Of a stretch of 64,000 nucleotides of DNA, positions 37,289 to 51,110 are shown piece after piece. The position numbers and the translations under genes were made by a program. Numbering within the stretch: position 1 is the stretch's first letter; every line of letters begins with the position of its first letter. Below the pieces are notes generated by a model, which saw only the letters and a list, made by a program, of their open reading frames with translations, was not told the DNA's origin and did no database searches. Source of the DNA: Adenanthera pavonina (taxonomy: Eukaryota > Streptophyta > Magnoliopsida > Fabales > Fabaceae); NCBI GenBank assembly GCA_026686845.1, contig JAIVEN010000007.1, forward strand, positions 32,733,001 to 32,797,000. The letters are read 5' to 3'.

Positions 37289-37561
37289 TATTCTTTCCGA
37301 TCCATATTATAAGATATTTTGTATCAATTACACGCATATTAAAGAAACTATTTTTTCAATTGAAATCAATGCAAAATGTACCTATATTTCCTATTTTACC
37401 CTTATTAAATACCACATTCTATTATCATTGTAGGGTTATAAATGATGAGAGAGAGAACATTAAATATAAGGGTAAAATGAGAAAAAAAATATCTAATACC
37501 CTATATTTTAGATAAAAAACTTGTTATATAAAATATCTTATAATATAGAGCGAAGGGAGTA
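37289..37561. mobile_element. Stowaway-type MITE
   Basis: The 273-bp element has roughly 32-bp inverted ends. The left reads TATTCTTTCCGATCC then ATATTATAAGATATTTT; the inverted right reads TACTCCCTTCGCTCT then ATATTATAAGATATTTT. Both ends are bounded by TA, the Tc1/mariner target. It lies beside the detached P450 promoter copy. Confidence 0.8.
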
Positions 37562-37583
37562 ATAAAATAGTGAGTTAACTCAT

Positions 37584-37740
37584 GACAAAGGAAATTAATA
37601 GTCTTAAGTGTGGTTTTGGTTACTTAGAAGCAAGTCCTCCTTTATACTAAACGCACATGTTCTTTCTTCATTAATATTATAATACAATACTAATTAACGT
37701 CAATTTTCAACTTTTTTCATAAAAGTTATTTTTTAAAAAA
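37584..37740 (-). promoter_or_regulatory. Detached duplicate of the P450 promoter and 5' UTR
   Basis: The bases from 'acaaaggaaattaatag' through 'ggttttggttacttagaagc' and 'actaaacgcaca' align with 36204-36275, immediately upstream of the intact P450 start codon. Weaker similarity continues to about 37740. At the place of the start codon the minus strand reads ATG, AGT, TAA, and no P450 coding sequence follows. This is best explained as the remnant of a third P450 copy whose coding part was lost. Confidence 0.75.
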
Positions 37741-38399
37741 TTAAGATAATATTCAATTAATTAATCATTGTAGACGTTACATAAACTAAATAGCGTATTA
37801 AGTTTATATCTATTAAATTCATATTTTATAAATAGTCTTACCTATTTTTTCTTTTTATTTTTAATTATATAAGAAGCTTCCACTTTGTAAATTATCGTAT
37901 TGTGACATAATAACACATGGAATCTCACTGTTATTAATTATTAGGAGAATTGGTAGAGTTGAACTTTCTAACATGTTCTGGTCAAAAAAAAAAAAAAGAG
38001 CTTCTGATATGTTTAAATAGATTTGTTGAACGATTAGCCCATTCACCGGTGTGGGCTGTGTTAAACTGCTCCAAAAGCTCCGGTTGGCCCATTTATCTGA
38101 ATTTGTATGATTTCAATATTATACATATTGATTCAGTCCACTTAATTAGTAGCCCAATCCAGATAGCTTATCTCTCTGTTTATTAATCCTAATAATTGCA
38201 GTTGTTTGATGACATCTTAGTTAGCTAACCTGCTGTTACGTACCATTTCCAATTTATTATTCCTAGTTCTTCTAATTGAGCTATTTTTTACCCCTCATTT
38301 TGATAAGAGAAAATAGAAGAATAGAAAAATTAAAAGAAAATAAAAAATACCTAGACACAAACATGTTTAGATTTCCTCTTTTTACCCCATTTAAATGAA

Positions 38400-38609
38400 G
38401 TCTAGGGTTCATTTGGGTCGAAAGATTTTTAAGGAAATGAAAGGAAACAATTTTGTATCATACTTTTTTCCCAAATCAACTAAGGGTGGAAAACATTTTT
38501 CTTTTTCTTCCTTTGGTTTAGTTTAAAAAAATAAAATAAAATAAAAAAGATTTCTTTTTTTTCCCCCTACTCTCCTCCGTATCTCCAAAACCAAACGAGG
38601 GGTTAGAGT
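38400..38609. mobile_element. Possible MITE
   Basis: 'agggttcatttgggtcgaaa' at the left and 'aaaccaaacgaggggttaga' at the right form loosely inverted ends around an AT-rich core. Similarity is weak and no target duplication was found. Confidence 0.35.
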
Positions 38610-38639
38610 CCAGCGCAGCCACTGATGACAGGCCACAAT

Positions 38640-40020
38640 AGGACCTCTTGATCCGTGACATCCCGCAATGGTGTTGCGAACAAAATATTTTCAATTGACC
38701 TGTATGCTTTTCTATAAACAATATAAAAAAGTATCCAATGTATATTTTTATGATCAATATCAAATAATTAATTGTTAAGGTTAGAATAATATTAAACGTA
38801 AAATTCTCAATGCTAAATGAATAATATTAAAATAAAAATTTGAAAAATATATTCAATGGAATTTTTTTTCATAACATAAATCAATATCAAGTAAAAAAAA
38901 AATCAATATTCTTCTTACAAAGCGTTTTCATTAATTTCTGCCTTTAGAAAAAATTGACGGTGTATTTTTTTTCATTAGATGACAAGAATAATTCATTCAA
39001 AATAAAATAATGTTCAATATTATATGAGAGAAAAACATTCAATATTTTTCATGTTACGTTAATTAGCATAGCAGACATATTATATTGTTGCCCATCACTT
39101 ATATATGAACTTTTGAAATTAGTTGCCGCATTGTTACTTTTTATTGTTTGGGCACTGAAATAATGCCTAAGACTATAATATAATGCCTAAAATTATGGGC
39201 TCAATCTGTGCATAATTTCACTTTTATATTTAAATTATGTGATTCCACAATATTATATTTGTGTTGAGTTTAACTTAACATAAATTTTATAAAATATTTT
39301 ATATTTTATATTGATATACATTTTTTCGGTAAGATAAAAGTTTAGGTGTGTTGGCTAGCTACTTTATAGGACTCACTATAGTCAAAATATGTCTCAAGAT
39401 TTAATGTTAATAGTGATTGATTAGGATATTTTGCATTAAATATGCCTCTTTTTCTCTTTGAAGAAAGTGGGCTTGGAAATGGTTCCTTGTTCTCTTTCAA
39501 GATTGGGCTTATAATGGACCAATTTTAACATGTGAAGCCGACTATGGACTGATAAAAGCCCATAGAAGGATTTTTATCAGAGAATTATTTGTCCAGGCCC
39601 AATTTTAATTTATTTTTTTCAATGTCAATCATATGACTATGTTGACTCAAAAAAAAAAAAAGGCAATTATATGACTATATGCCAAAATGCTTTATAAGCC
39701 CATATGGCATATTTTCACAATTTTCAAATAGTTATTAATATTTGTACAATTAAAACATGATATATTTTTTAATCTAACGTTTTTTATATGAATTCTCTAA
39801 ATTTAGAAACTTGTAAAACCCATTTTGTGATGAGCAAAAAGGACTGAACAAATCATGAGTACGACATGTGGAGTATGATATAACCGCTTAATCATTCATA
39901 AATATTGAAAATCTTTACGTCTTTATGTTTCATGTAAATTTTTAATAAAAATATTATAAATTTATATTTATATTGGTTTGGACTATAGTATTTATATCTA
40001 TATCTATATAATCCATAAAA
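38640..40020. other. No gene seen
   Basis: AT-rich sequence with poly-A runs and no recognisable coding or RNA gene. Confidence 0.5.
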
Positions 40021-40026
40021 GTATCA

Positions 40027-40580
40027 CCCCTTGATTACTATTCCTTACACTGTTCTTAACACTATGCTACTAACATAATTTTCACACAGTTTCCCCGGCC
40101 CCACCGTCTATCGACCTCATGTAGCTTATAAATGATCCTTTTCCATTTAAAAAAAATTAACTAATTGAGGTACATTAGAGTTTTGCTTCCTTTCCTTTGT
40201 ACTTAAATTAAATTAATGATAAATGAATATACAAAAAGGAGTAAATGCTCCTTTTGATAGTGGGAAGTAATTTTGGCAAGGAGACAATCCACATGTGGAG
40301 TAAATGCTCCTTTTGATAATGAGATCCTTTTGATTTAATTCCTCACATTGTTCCTAACACTATACTACCGACAACATCTTCATGCAGTTTTCCCCCACTA
40401 TCTATCCATCTCATGCAACTTATAAATGATCATTTTCCATTTGTAAAAAAAATTGACTAATTGAGATGCATTAGAATTCTACTTCATTTTTTTATACTTA
40501 AATTAAATTAATGATGGATGAATATGCATCCATATAGTTGACAAATGAGAAAAAAAGTTAATGCTCCTTTTGAAAGACGC
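40027..40580. repeat. Diverged tandem duplication, units of about 260-290 bp
   Basis: 40027-40319 and 40324-40580 share an ordered set of phrases: 'cttaacactatgctac' and 'cctaacactatactac', 'cttataaatgatc.ttttcc', 'attaaattaatgat' and 'aatgctccttttga'. Divergence is considerable, so the duplication is old. Its origin is unknown. Confidence 0.8.
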
Positions 40581-40633
40581 ATGGGTTTGTTTTGTTTAGG
40601 GTATACGTTCTTAGATATCATGTGATAGTGTTT

Positions 40634-43106
40634 TGTATTATATCTTATATTTTAAAGTTTTCTCGATGAAAACTATTTAATTTTAATGTATGAAAAAAGT
40701 CTTAGAAAACTTGAATTAATTAAAATTTTAAAACTTTCTAAAACTGTTTCTTACAGCTTTTCAACTCATTATGCAACAATTTTTCAAAACTCATAATTAA
40801 ATGTAGAAAAATTATTTCTTAATGATTCAATTGTTTAAAAATCATGAACATCTTGAATTTCAAGGGGAAAAAAAAATAAGAAATAGGAAAATGAACTCAC
40901 ATATTCATACAGTTTACATCATAAATATTACTGTTCATTTTCGCATCCTGTTTTTATCTGAAAACTGAACCTTAATTTTGAAAATTCATTTCTCTTAAAA
41001 TATAGAGTTATCTAGTGCATACTTAGCATCTTTGAAAAGATTTACATGTCTACTTTCTAAAAGTATTTATTTTGTGCATTCATTTTACTCCTACTGGCTA
41101 GAATACTATTTTAAATGTTCAAGGGTCAGAAACAACTTTCACTTGAGCAATTTTGACAAAACATACATAACTATCATTATATAGGACCAAATTGAGTCAA
41201 ACCAGTGCCAAAAATTTATAACACATAGTTCTATACATCCATAGAAACTACGGAATTTTTGGAGTAGTATATGAATTTATACAAAATCCCAAATCAGACA
41301 GTATTTACAATAGAAACAGTTTCCATCAAATAATTTCTCTTCATCATTCTTCCATGCCTTTGCCCTTTCCCTTGCTATTACTTGGCTTTATGATTGGGAA
41401 AACTTGGGGATAAGATGGGGACATCTCAGTAGCAACATTGCATATGTAATTATATCATCACATACATTTAAAACATTAGAAGTATTGCATAATTTCATGA
41501 AAACACACATAAGAACCATGTTGTCTAACAAAAATTTGATACTATAATTGCTTAGAAAAAGGATATCTCAGACTTTAGCCCTCATCATAAAACAACCACC
41601 AATCATGAAAACAATCATAGCAACAACATGAATATTTTCATATCATATAAACATTCATATATAAACATCATTTATGCAATAACATAAAACATAATAATGT
41701 GCTACCTTGAAGCTTTAACCTTTGGCTTTCTTTTGGTCTTTGCTTCTGCTTTGCTTTACTTCTCAAGCTTGTTGTGAGACTACACACATCATCAAACTTT
41801 GTATAACAACTTGATATCTTAATTTGAGTTCCTAAATGCATAATGGACTCTAAACTTTGACATTATGCAAACCAAATTCAATATTTAATCTTTTAACCTT
41901 TCTTGACTACTTGGCATGCCAAAAACTTGTTGGAAGCATTAATTTCTTAAAAATCCAACCCTAAGGTCAAGATCCTTATTTGGTTGAGACATACCCCCTC
42001 AAGACATATGATGGAAAAACTCAATCTTTAGTCACTTGAGCATGCATTCTAGGTTTTCTACCATATGATAAACTCATCAACAACATTAACTTTAGGAGAC
42101 ACAAACCTTAGCCTCCTTTTCCCAGCTTTGGCTGACGCATCATGGGACCACAGAGGAGAAAGAAAAGCTCAAAACTTTAACCAAAGACTTATTTAGATGG
42201 GAGAAAAAGAAAGCTAGAAGAGGTTGGGAGAGAAACTTTACCTCAAGGCCTTGCTCCCTTGCTCTTCCATCCTCCTTTCCTTCTTCTTCTCTTCCTCTCC
42301 CTCTCTTCATTCCAACATACCCTTTTCCACACCCTTTTGGTGTTTGCGAATGAGCAAGGAAAATAGGAGGGGAAGGGGTCTATTTATAGGAAAAATGGGT
42401 GAATGTGAGCCCTTGAATTGCTTCTTGATCTAAGAGCTCAAGTTTTTCCTACAATATTTTATGTTACTTTACAATTTTACCCCAAGATATTTTTGGCTTT
42501 ATGAGAGAAATGGGTAAAGGCATTTTTGTCTAACTAAGGGGTGAAAAAATTTTACTTTTTACCCTCTTATTTTTATTTTTACCTAGTCCAGTAAATTTTT
42601 AAATAGTTACCTTTTTACGGGACTTTTTATCGTACTTAGTAAATAACCTTTACTAATATCCCTTTTTATTATAGTAAAAGTATACTGATATTTAACTCTT
42701 ACTCGGTTTAGTAATTCTACAGTGGGGTCCACCTATCTGACTTTTTACTATTTATCTCCCCCGATATTTACTATTTATATGGGACCCGTATTTTATCGAA
42801 CATGAATTTTTTCTCTCCGAGCTCACATTTCTAGTATTACTTATACTTTTAACTTGTACCAGAGTATTATAATATTATTTTCTCTCTTTTGTAGTAAAAT
42901 GACTATTTTGCCTTTACTTTTTGGTAAAATAACTATTTTGCCCCTTTTAGCCCCTTTTTGATATTTTTATAATATTTTATGCGTTAAACATATTTAATTA
43001 AATATTTAGACTTTCCTAATCATCATAAATTAATCCAGAATAATTTAATATCATTCATAAAATCATCTGGTTATAATACACATATATGAAAAATGGGAAT
43101 GTTACA
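40634..43106 (-). mobile_element. Long LTR (family 2), likely solo
   Basis: The right end 'ggaatgttaca' read on the minus strand gives TGTAACATTCCCATTTTTCA, similar to the starts at 58810 and 27564. The inside follows the family: 'caagggtcagaaac' near 41119, 'aatagaaacagtttcc' near 41309, and a purine-rich block with a donor-like GAGGTAAAG at 42236-42245. The left end is uncertain (TGTATTATATC at 40634 proposed), and no matching TSD was confirmed. No gag or pol is present. Confidence 0.6.
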
Positions 43107-44211
43107 TTTTGTACACATCTAGGCAAATTATTGCGGCCCTTATTATGCTATGTCAACAAAATTTGCTATATGGGCACGATGTGTGAATTTTGTTCTGGAT
43201 GGTGGTTTTCTCTAAGCAGTCTGCATAGGTGGCATGGTTCGTGATAGCAAGCGTAAACGAGATGGTGTGTGGTGTTCAATTTTCTTTTAGTTTATACGTG
43301 ATGCACTCGCTTTTCATCATCTATTAAGTGTGGTTGGAGCGATTCGTCATGGGACAATGTTGATGCTAATGGGTTAAACTCTAGCTAGTAAGGGCCTATT
43401 TGCTTACTATACAAGAGGTATGCGTTGTTGTTATTTAGAGGTTTCTTATGGATGGTCAGTGATGGTGATGGCTATCTTTTCCATGGCTTTTGTGTTGTAG
43501 CTCCTTAGCGATTGACTGGCATGCGGGGGAACCTTATTTATATGAAGGTATTACATTCATGGTCCTTGTGGTGTTTGCTTGGTTTTTTTTTTTGGAGGAT
43601 ATGAAAGCTTATTTTAATTGCTTGTTTGCTATGCATGAAAATGGGCACAATCATTTTAACTTTGTCATTTCAATATTTGAGTGTCCACTATGTTTTGTGA
43701 AGGCATGCATGATAATGCTACTGTTGTGGATGATTGTCTTGTGGGAAGAAGAGTCAGTTCCAGAATTATTGCTATGCAAAGGATAAGCCAGTTTAATCAT
43801 GAATCCTTTAAGGGTTGTGTTAGCAACAATGAAAATGATGCAACTACTTTGTATGTTCTTGTAGGATTTGGGTTTTTTTTACCCCAATGCATTGCATTTT
43901 TTTTGTTTTCATTGTTATTCTTAATGTAGATCAAGTGGTGGTCCTAATTGTTAGGGAAGAGATATACAAATGGGAAGTATCATTCCTGGATGATTTCAAT
44001 TAACTTGACAGTGTTTCAAAATGTTGCGCAATTTTATTCATTTCATATATATATATAAATGTGTAAATATATATATGTACAAGAAACACAGTGAGGAACT
44101 TACAAAGAATTAAGACTATGGTTTTAGTAAGGATGTATACTTTTCCTCTTGCATTTAAATTTTGAATTTAAATTCATTATTATTAAAAAAAATTAACTCG
44201 GACAACACATA
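43107..44211. other. No recognisable gene
   Basis: Frames of up to 98 codons occur on the plus strand (43490-43929) but resemble no family I know and have no exon structure. An AT microsatellite lies near 44045-44080. Confidence 0.5.
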
Positions 44212-45277
44212 CGCTACAAAAAAAAAAAAGAAATTTTGCAATAGTTATAACCACTACTATAGATAGGGATAACAGTTAAGTAAACCTTTACTATCACAGG
44301 CAACACAAGTAATATAGCAACGGTTACAAAAACCGCTACAAAATTTAGTCAAACTACTTCAAATATAGTTGTGGCTACACAATCTGCTGCCAAATATCCG
44401 TTGTGATAACAACTGTATTAGCAACATGGAACCCGCTACAACAATTGCTACCAGCTTTTGTAACATTTAAAATTGCAACAGTTAATAAGCCGCTTTCAAA
44501 TGAAAAATTTAAATTTACACAGTGAAATTTAGGCACATATTAGTGGCGGTTGTAGTAGTGGTTGACTAACCACCACCATATTTAAAATTGAATTTTGATG
44601 ACAACTTTTTGTCACAGTTTTCGTAATGGCTCTTAACCTTCACCAACTTGTCCAAAAAATAAAAAATAAAAATTTGTTAATTACTATTAATATTCAAATG
44701 CTAAAAATGATTTACCAAAGTTTTCTCCATTTCAACCTAACAAATGATTAAAATTAGCAATCAATTTAATTTTATATTCATTTTGTATTGTACAATTAAA
44801 TTAATGAAACAAATAAAAAATTAATCATACAAATAAATCATTAATATTCTTCAAAATACAACGTTAATTAATATAAATTATGTCATTATATTATCCATAA
44901 ATAACAAAAATCAAATTAAATTACAATTTCAAATCCTAAAATAAAAAAAAATCTTCAAATCTATCTTATCCCCTTCCTTTTATTACTTTTCAAATATCCT
45001 TCATCACCCTTAGATCCTTCTCATCTTTAAATTATTAGCAAAGTTTCTAGTAAGAAGAAAAGAAGAAGAGAGCAACATAAATGCACAAAAGATTGGAAGA
45101 TGCAACCCACACGAACTGAAATGGCGGGGGATGAGGGATTTATAGGGATTTGACATTAATAGCAATTACAATAGTGGTTAATAACCACTTCTATATTTAG
45201 CAATTGTAGCAGTTATGATAGCGGTTCATAACCGCTGGTAAGATAAATTATTGTGGCGGTAAGCTTCTAACCACTAC

Positions 45278-47757
45278 TGTAACACCCTATCTCCTTATAC
45301 CTTCAGACTTAACTAAAAACTTCAAAATTCAACTAAACACAACTCCAACATCTCAAAACAACTCTCCAAAACTTCAAAACAGTGAAAATGAACCAACCAA
45401 CACCAAAAATAGGGCTGGGGCCGCAGCCGCTACAATACCGCTGCGGCTTCGGTCTCCCCTATTTTCACTCACTTTGCCCTCCACTGGCTCCACGGCCTGG
45501 ACTCTAGAGTCGTGGCGCCCCATGTTGATTTCCACACCGGCAAAACTTAACACCTGGGGCAGACTTCTGACGCACATAACTTTATGGTCCGACCTCCGAT
45601 TGACTTGATTCCAACTCCTACAAGTCAATCTAGTCTCAATCTAACCATAGATACCTCACCCCAAACCAACTTCGTATGGATATTCTGGACCCTTAACACC
45701 GTTTTGTCCACATATTGACCAAAACTCACCATTAACCTCCTCCAATTGCCACCAAAGGCAAGTAGTAACTCAAAGACCATTCATACAAGTCCAAAACCCC
45801 AAAACCAACTTGTCCAAAGAGGCTTCACCCCAAAGGAACTACTCCTCTAAGATTTGACTCCTTGGAACCTCTGCTTGACAAAATGGCTACAGGCCCTAAA
45901 ACACACCAATTAGGCCTAATTTCAAATTTTATCATACATAACGCATACACACAACATATATAACTATACATACATCCATCCATAACGATCCTTATCAATG
46001 TCATACATTCATTACAAAACCTTTTATCTTACTTGACACAAGATACATATCCAAAATACACATAAACTACATTGACCTAGTATTCCCACGTTCGTTGCTA
46101 CTCTCTCTACTTCTCCAGACTAGTGCCAGAATCGTCACCTGAAAGGTTAGTTATGGGAGAGGGGTATGAGATAATGTCTCAGTAACCGAGAACAAACACA
46201 TAAAATATATATATATATACTGATCCACACAGTTGTGAAATGCAATGCTAATGAATGGTATGCATATTCTCCCTCATACACGGCTACACCACGAGCTGTC
46301 ATTATCACAAGACATTTCAATAGATGATTCCCTTCTAACAGTCTGTGAAGATTGATTTCGGGACATCACTAAGCTCACCTTACCCTAATGCAACCCGGCC
46401 AATGGTTACATTAAAGTTCAGATCGTGGCTCTCCTTCCCTTGGACCATCACAAATTAATGGTGATTTAAGGAAGGTGTATCCCCAAATCCACTGCCACCT
46501 AGCTCTCCCAAGGAGAGAATTTAGTGATGGGGATATTTCATCATATCATATCGTCCTCTGCCACCTGGCTCTCCCATTGAGAGGATTTAGTGACAGGGAT
46601 CTTTATCATATCATCATCTCATATCACATCATATCATCATCAACTTATCATCAATTTCCCATTATGCAATCATATGGTGATGATGTCAATGTCATACCAA
46701 CATGCCTCTATTCACACACATATATATATCATTGTCATCACAAATATCATATGGACATGCTGGCATGCAATGGTATGGGGATACTATAAACCACAACATA
46801 TGCAATCATCATACATCAACTAGCAGTACATATCACGATATGTAGAAAAATCATACACATACACAATCAATATCGTGGTATGAAAAGGAATATGCATATA
46901 TACACAAATATACGTACAGTCATACTATGCAAATAATATAATACAAACATACACTTGGTTACCTTAGGTTGTTAATATCACACACGTGAATTCCACAAAC
47001 TTCTCGAATTGCCTAACACACTTGAACCCCTCTCGATTAACCAAACAACCTTCATAATAACACAATTCTTCCATTAACACAATATACCATTAAACCAGAT
47101 ATCACAATTCAACCACTTTAGGCTTAACCCAAGGTTCCAACATCCCTTTCATGCATCATTAAGCTCCTAGGAACCATTCAAACATCAAGCAATTCCATAC
47201 AACTCGGATTCCTCATACTCTCAACCAAGAATAACCTAGAGTTAAGCTTTAAACACATATAATCCGTTTTAAAACTCACATCCAAGCAATAAGAATACCA
47301 CAACACACTTCCTTAACCCCATTTCATCCATTTCAATTGGTGGATTTCGTCTCAAACTAGAAATCCGGACATACAACCGAAAAACCCCAAATTTCAACCT
47401 AAGAAAATGGAGAGAGAGGAGTAGAAATCACTTACCAACTTGAATTCAAGCTTCCAGAGGTGAAAAATGACTCCCAAAGGCCGAAAACTCCAAACCCTAG
47501 TAGAGCTCCTCGTCGCTCCCTCCGTTTTCCTTCTTTCTAATCGTTTGAAATAATCCAAATTTAAACAAAAATCCGAAATCTCACCGTGGCTCCAGGGCAG
47601 CTCACCGCAATGCCACCTCATTCAGACAAAAACATGCCACTAGAATTACCTCTCGCCACGGCATGAAACTCTTTCAAACTCTACTTGAACCTTCCTCCAT
47701 CCTGATTTCCTTCGGTCTTACACACTATGCCAAAACAAAGTCATGAGGGGTGTTACA
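45278..47757 (-). mobile_element. 3' LTR of the gypsy element (family 1)
   Basis: The plus strand begins TGTAACACCC and ends GGGTGTTACA (element sense TGTAACACCCCTCATGAC). It follows the polypurine tract directly. Landmarks shared with the LTRs at 16565, 22100 and 56556 are 'gagataatgtctcagtaacc', ATCATATCA-rich stretches and 'atcacttacc' (a minus-strand GGTAAGTG) at 47427-47436. The base pairs ACTAC at 45273-45277 recur at 52995-52999. Confidence 0.85.
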
Positions 47758-47772
47758 TTCTCCCCTCCTTAT
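47758..47772 (-). promoter_or_regulatory. Polypurine tract of the gypsy element
   Basis: The minus strand reads AATAAGGAGGGGAGAA immediately before TGTAACACC of the 3' LTR. This is the plus-strand priming site expected in this position. Confidence 0.85.
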
Positions 47773-47799
47773 TAAAAAATTTCGTCCTCGAAATTTCAA

Positions 47800-50700
47800 C
47801 CCTAACCTCAAGCAAACATCTTAGGATACTTCCTTAGCATGGATTCTTCAGTCTCCCACATGACATCATTTGATGTCGAGCTACTCCACAGGACCTTTAT
47901 TAACTTAATTGTCTTATTCCTCAGCTGCTTCTCTTTAACATCAAGAATTTGTAACGGCATGACCTCAAAAGTCAGATCTTCTCGCACTTGAATAACTTTA
48001 TCATCAATTACATGAGACGAATCCGGATGATACTTCTTGAGTTAAGACATGTGGAAAATATCATACAATCTATCAAGATTAGGCAGTAGCACCACTGGCC
48101 CAATTCACTCCAAAATTTGGTATGGACCCATATACCGTGGAGTGACCTTCTTAGCTCAAATCGATCTTCCAACACCAGTGGTAGGAGTGACCTTTAAAAA
48201 CACATGGTCTCTAGTATCAAACTCCAATGGTCTCCTCCTCTTGTTCGCATAACTTTTTTGCCAACTCTGACCGGTAAGAAGCTTATGACAAATACTCTCT
48301 ATTTGTCGAGAGGTTTGATCCACAATATATGGGCCCAAAAGACTCCTTTCACCAAGTTCAACCCAACATAATGGTGATCTATACTTCCTACCATATAACG
48401 CTTCATACGGAGCCATTTGCAAGCTTGAGTGGAAACTGTTGTTATAGGCAAATTCAACCAGTGGCAAAAATTGATCCCAATTGCCTTTATTTTCTAGAAC
48501 ACACACCCGCAGCATGTCCTCCAGAGCCTGAATAGTCCTTTTAGTCTACCCATCCGATTGAGGATAATAAATAGTACCAAAACTCAACTTTGTACCCATG
48601 GCTTTCTGAAGAGATTTCCAAAACCTGGATGTAAACCTAGAATCTCTGTCCGACACAATATTTATCAGGACTTCATGCAGCCTCACAATCTCATTCACTT
48701 ACAACTGAGCCAACTTCTCCATTGAAATAGTCTCCTGAATTGGAAGAAAATGGGCCAACTTCATTAACCTATCCACAATGACCCACATTCCATTGTGTCC
48801 TGAAGAGATCCTCGGTAATCCCATCACAAAATCCATGGAAACGCTGTCTCATTTCCACTCTGAGATTTCCAAAGGTTACAACGTACCAGCAGGCAATTGG
48901 TGCTCAATCTTTACCTTCTGACAAATTAGACATCTTGCCACAAACTCTGCAATGTCCTTTTTCATAGCTGGCCATTAATACCCACACTTCAAATCTTGGT
49001 ACATCTCGGTGGTACTAGGGTGACTAGTATACCTGCTCTTATGAGCTTCCTTCAAAATAATTTCTCACAATCCCTAACATTTGGTACACAAATCTGACCA
49101 CGATACCGAATGATCCATCCTCCAAAATATCAAAATCTTGGGTCTTCACCATTTCTATTTGTTCCCGAATGCCCAAAAGATAGTCATCCTCCATCTGAGC
49201 ATAGCAAATGTTCCTCAATAAATCACTTGATACACTGATAGAACTTATTACTAGTACTCCAGGATGGACATTAATGGATAACTTCATATCTCTCAGGATT
49301 TCCAGCAACTGTTGTTCCCTTATCATCATTGTGACTATATGGATCGACTTTTTACTCAACGCATCAACCACAAAGTTGGCTTTCCCAGGATGATACTTCA
49401 AAGTAAATTCATAGTCCACTAGGAACTCAACCCAACACCTTTGCCTTATGTTCAGTTCTTTTTGATCAAACAAATACTTCAAACTCTTGTGATCACTGAA
49501 CATCTCAAACTAAGCGCTAAAGAGATAATGCCTCTATAATTTCAAGGCAAACACTACAACTCTGCCTTGCTGCATCAAAATGCACCCTAGACCCTTTTTA
49601 GAGGCGTCAGTGTAAATAGTGAATGACTCTGATAGGTTAGGGATAATGAGTACTGGGGTGGACATTAGACAAACCTTCAGCTCTTCGAATGCTCTCTCAC
49701 ACCTGTCATCCCAAATTAAAGATCGATCCTTATGAGTGAGTCTAGTCAATGGCACAACAAGCTGAAAGAATCCCTTAATGAACCTTCGGTAGTATCCAAC
49801 TAATCCCAGAAAACTCTGAATTTCAGTCACCAATCGCAGTCTCTCCCAATTCAATACTACTTCAATCTTACTAGAGTCTACTGCCACTCCTTCTACAGAA
49901 ATCACATGACTTAGAAATTTCACCTCTCGTAGCCAAAATTCACACTTACTGAGCTTAGCATACAGTTGGTGATTCCATAATACTTACAACACAATCCAAA
50001 GATAGAGTGCATGCTCTTCTTCACTCTTAGGGTAGATCAGAATGTCATTAATGAAAACCACCATAAATTTATCTAAATATGGCTGAAACACCCTGTTCAT
50101 ATAATCCATAAAGATTACCGGGGCATTGGTCAACTCAAATGGCATCATGAGAAATTCATAATGACCATATCGAGTTCAAAAAGTAGTTTTAGGCACATCT
50201 TCAACACGCACTCGTAATTGATAGTATCCCGACCTCAAATCGATTTTAGAGAATATGGAGGCACCTACCAATTGATCAATCAAATCCTCAATCCTAGGCA
50301 AAGAATACTTATTCTTGATCGTCACTTGGTTCAACTGCCTGTAATCAATGTACAATCTGAGGCTACCATCCTTCTTCTTGACAAATAACACTGGAGCTCT
50401 CTAAGACGAGACACTAGGTCTAATGAAACCTCTTTTCAACAAATCCTCAATCTGCTTCTTGAGCTCTTTCGACTCAGATGGTGCCATTCGATATGGAGCC
50501 TTCGAAATAGGACTTGTCCAGGTCACCAAATCGATGGAAACTCCAATTATCGTGGTGATGGAAAACCGGTGATCTCCCTTGGAAACACATCAGGGAATTC
50601 ATTTACAACTGGGTATCTTTCGATACTACCCTCTATATCCACATTTACAGAAAAGAAAATCAGAAACCCTTGACATCCTTTCCTCAGATACCTGTTAACT

Positions 50701-51095
50701 TGGGCAAAGGACAAATAAACATTCTCATCTCCTTCAACACTAGGGGTATTCATAGGCAAAGACATAGTCTTCCGAGCATAGTCGAGAATGGCATTATTCA
50801 CCTCCAACCAATCCATCCCAATTATCACGTCAATCTCTTGCAACAGCAAACAGATTAGATCCAGGGTAGTGCTTCGATGTTCAAAATGATCCATACAATT
50901 CAAACAAGTTTGAGCAGTTCTTAATGAAACTCCCGTGGGTATGGATACCAACAACTCAAAAGGCAATCCCATTGCCACAATACCCAATCTCTGAGCACAA
51001 TCAAAAGAAATGAAGGAATGTGATGCACATGAGTCAAACAAAGCATGAATAAAGTAACTATTAAGTTTAAGTTTACCTCTAATCAAGTTAAGCAC
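47800..51095 (-). pseudogene. gypsy pol remnant: protease, RT, RNase H, integrase, chromodomain-like tail
   Basis: Protease, 50547-51095, reads ALFDSCASHSFIS where the family has DSGA, so the catalytic motif is altered. Reverse transcriptase, around 50030-50391, has LFVKKKDGSLRLYIDYRQLN and KIDLRSGYYQLR; the catalytic box near 50040-50070 reads VVFINDIL instead of FIDD. Thumb and connection follow (49534-49923, FLGLVGYYRRFIKGF), then RNase H with FSDHKSLKYLFDQKELN (49039-49503). Integrase core and C-terminus are spread over 48150-48990 with several stops (EFAYNNSFHSSLQMAPYEAL, LYGRKYRSPLCW). The tail to about 47815 (VHD.FH.S, QILDVKEKQLRN, IKLIKVLW) resembles a chromodomain-containing chromovirus end. 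Stops and altered active sites make it non-functional. Confidence 0.9.
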
Positions 51096-51110
51096 TGCAT
51101 CCGCTTCCTG

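Noticed and set aside
38400..38609. A confident MITE call
   Set aside because: The inverted ends match poorly and no target duplication is visible; it is listed at low confidence only.
42224..42433. 69-codon plus-strand frame
   Set aside because: It lies in the pyrimidine-rich block of a minus-sense LTR and is low-complexity.
43490..43929. 98- and 82-codon plus-strand frames
   Set aside because: No recognisable family and no exon structure. They overlap each other in different frames, which suggests chance.
48329..48535. Plus-strand open frames across 48049-48535 and 51260-51503
   Set aside because: They are antisense shadows of the gypsy integrase and gag on the minus strand.
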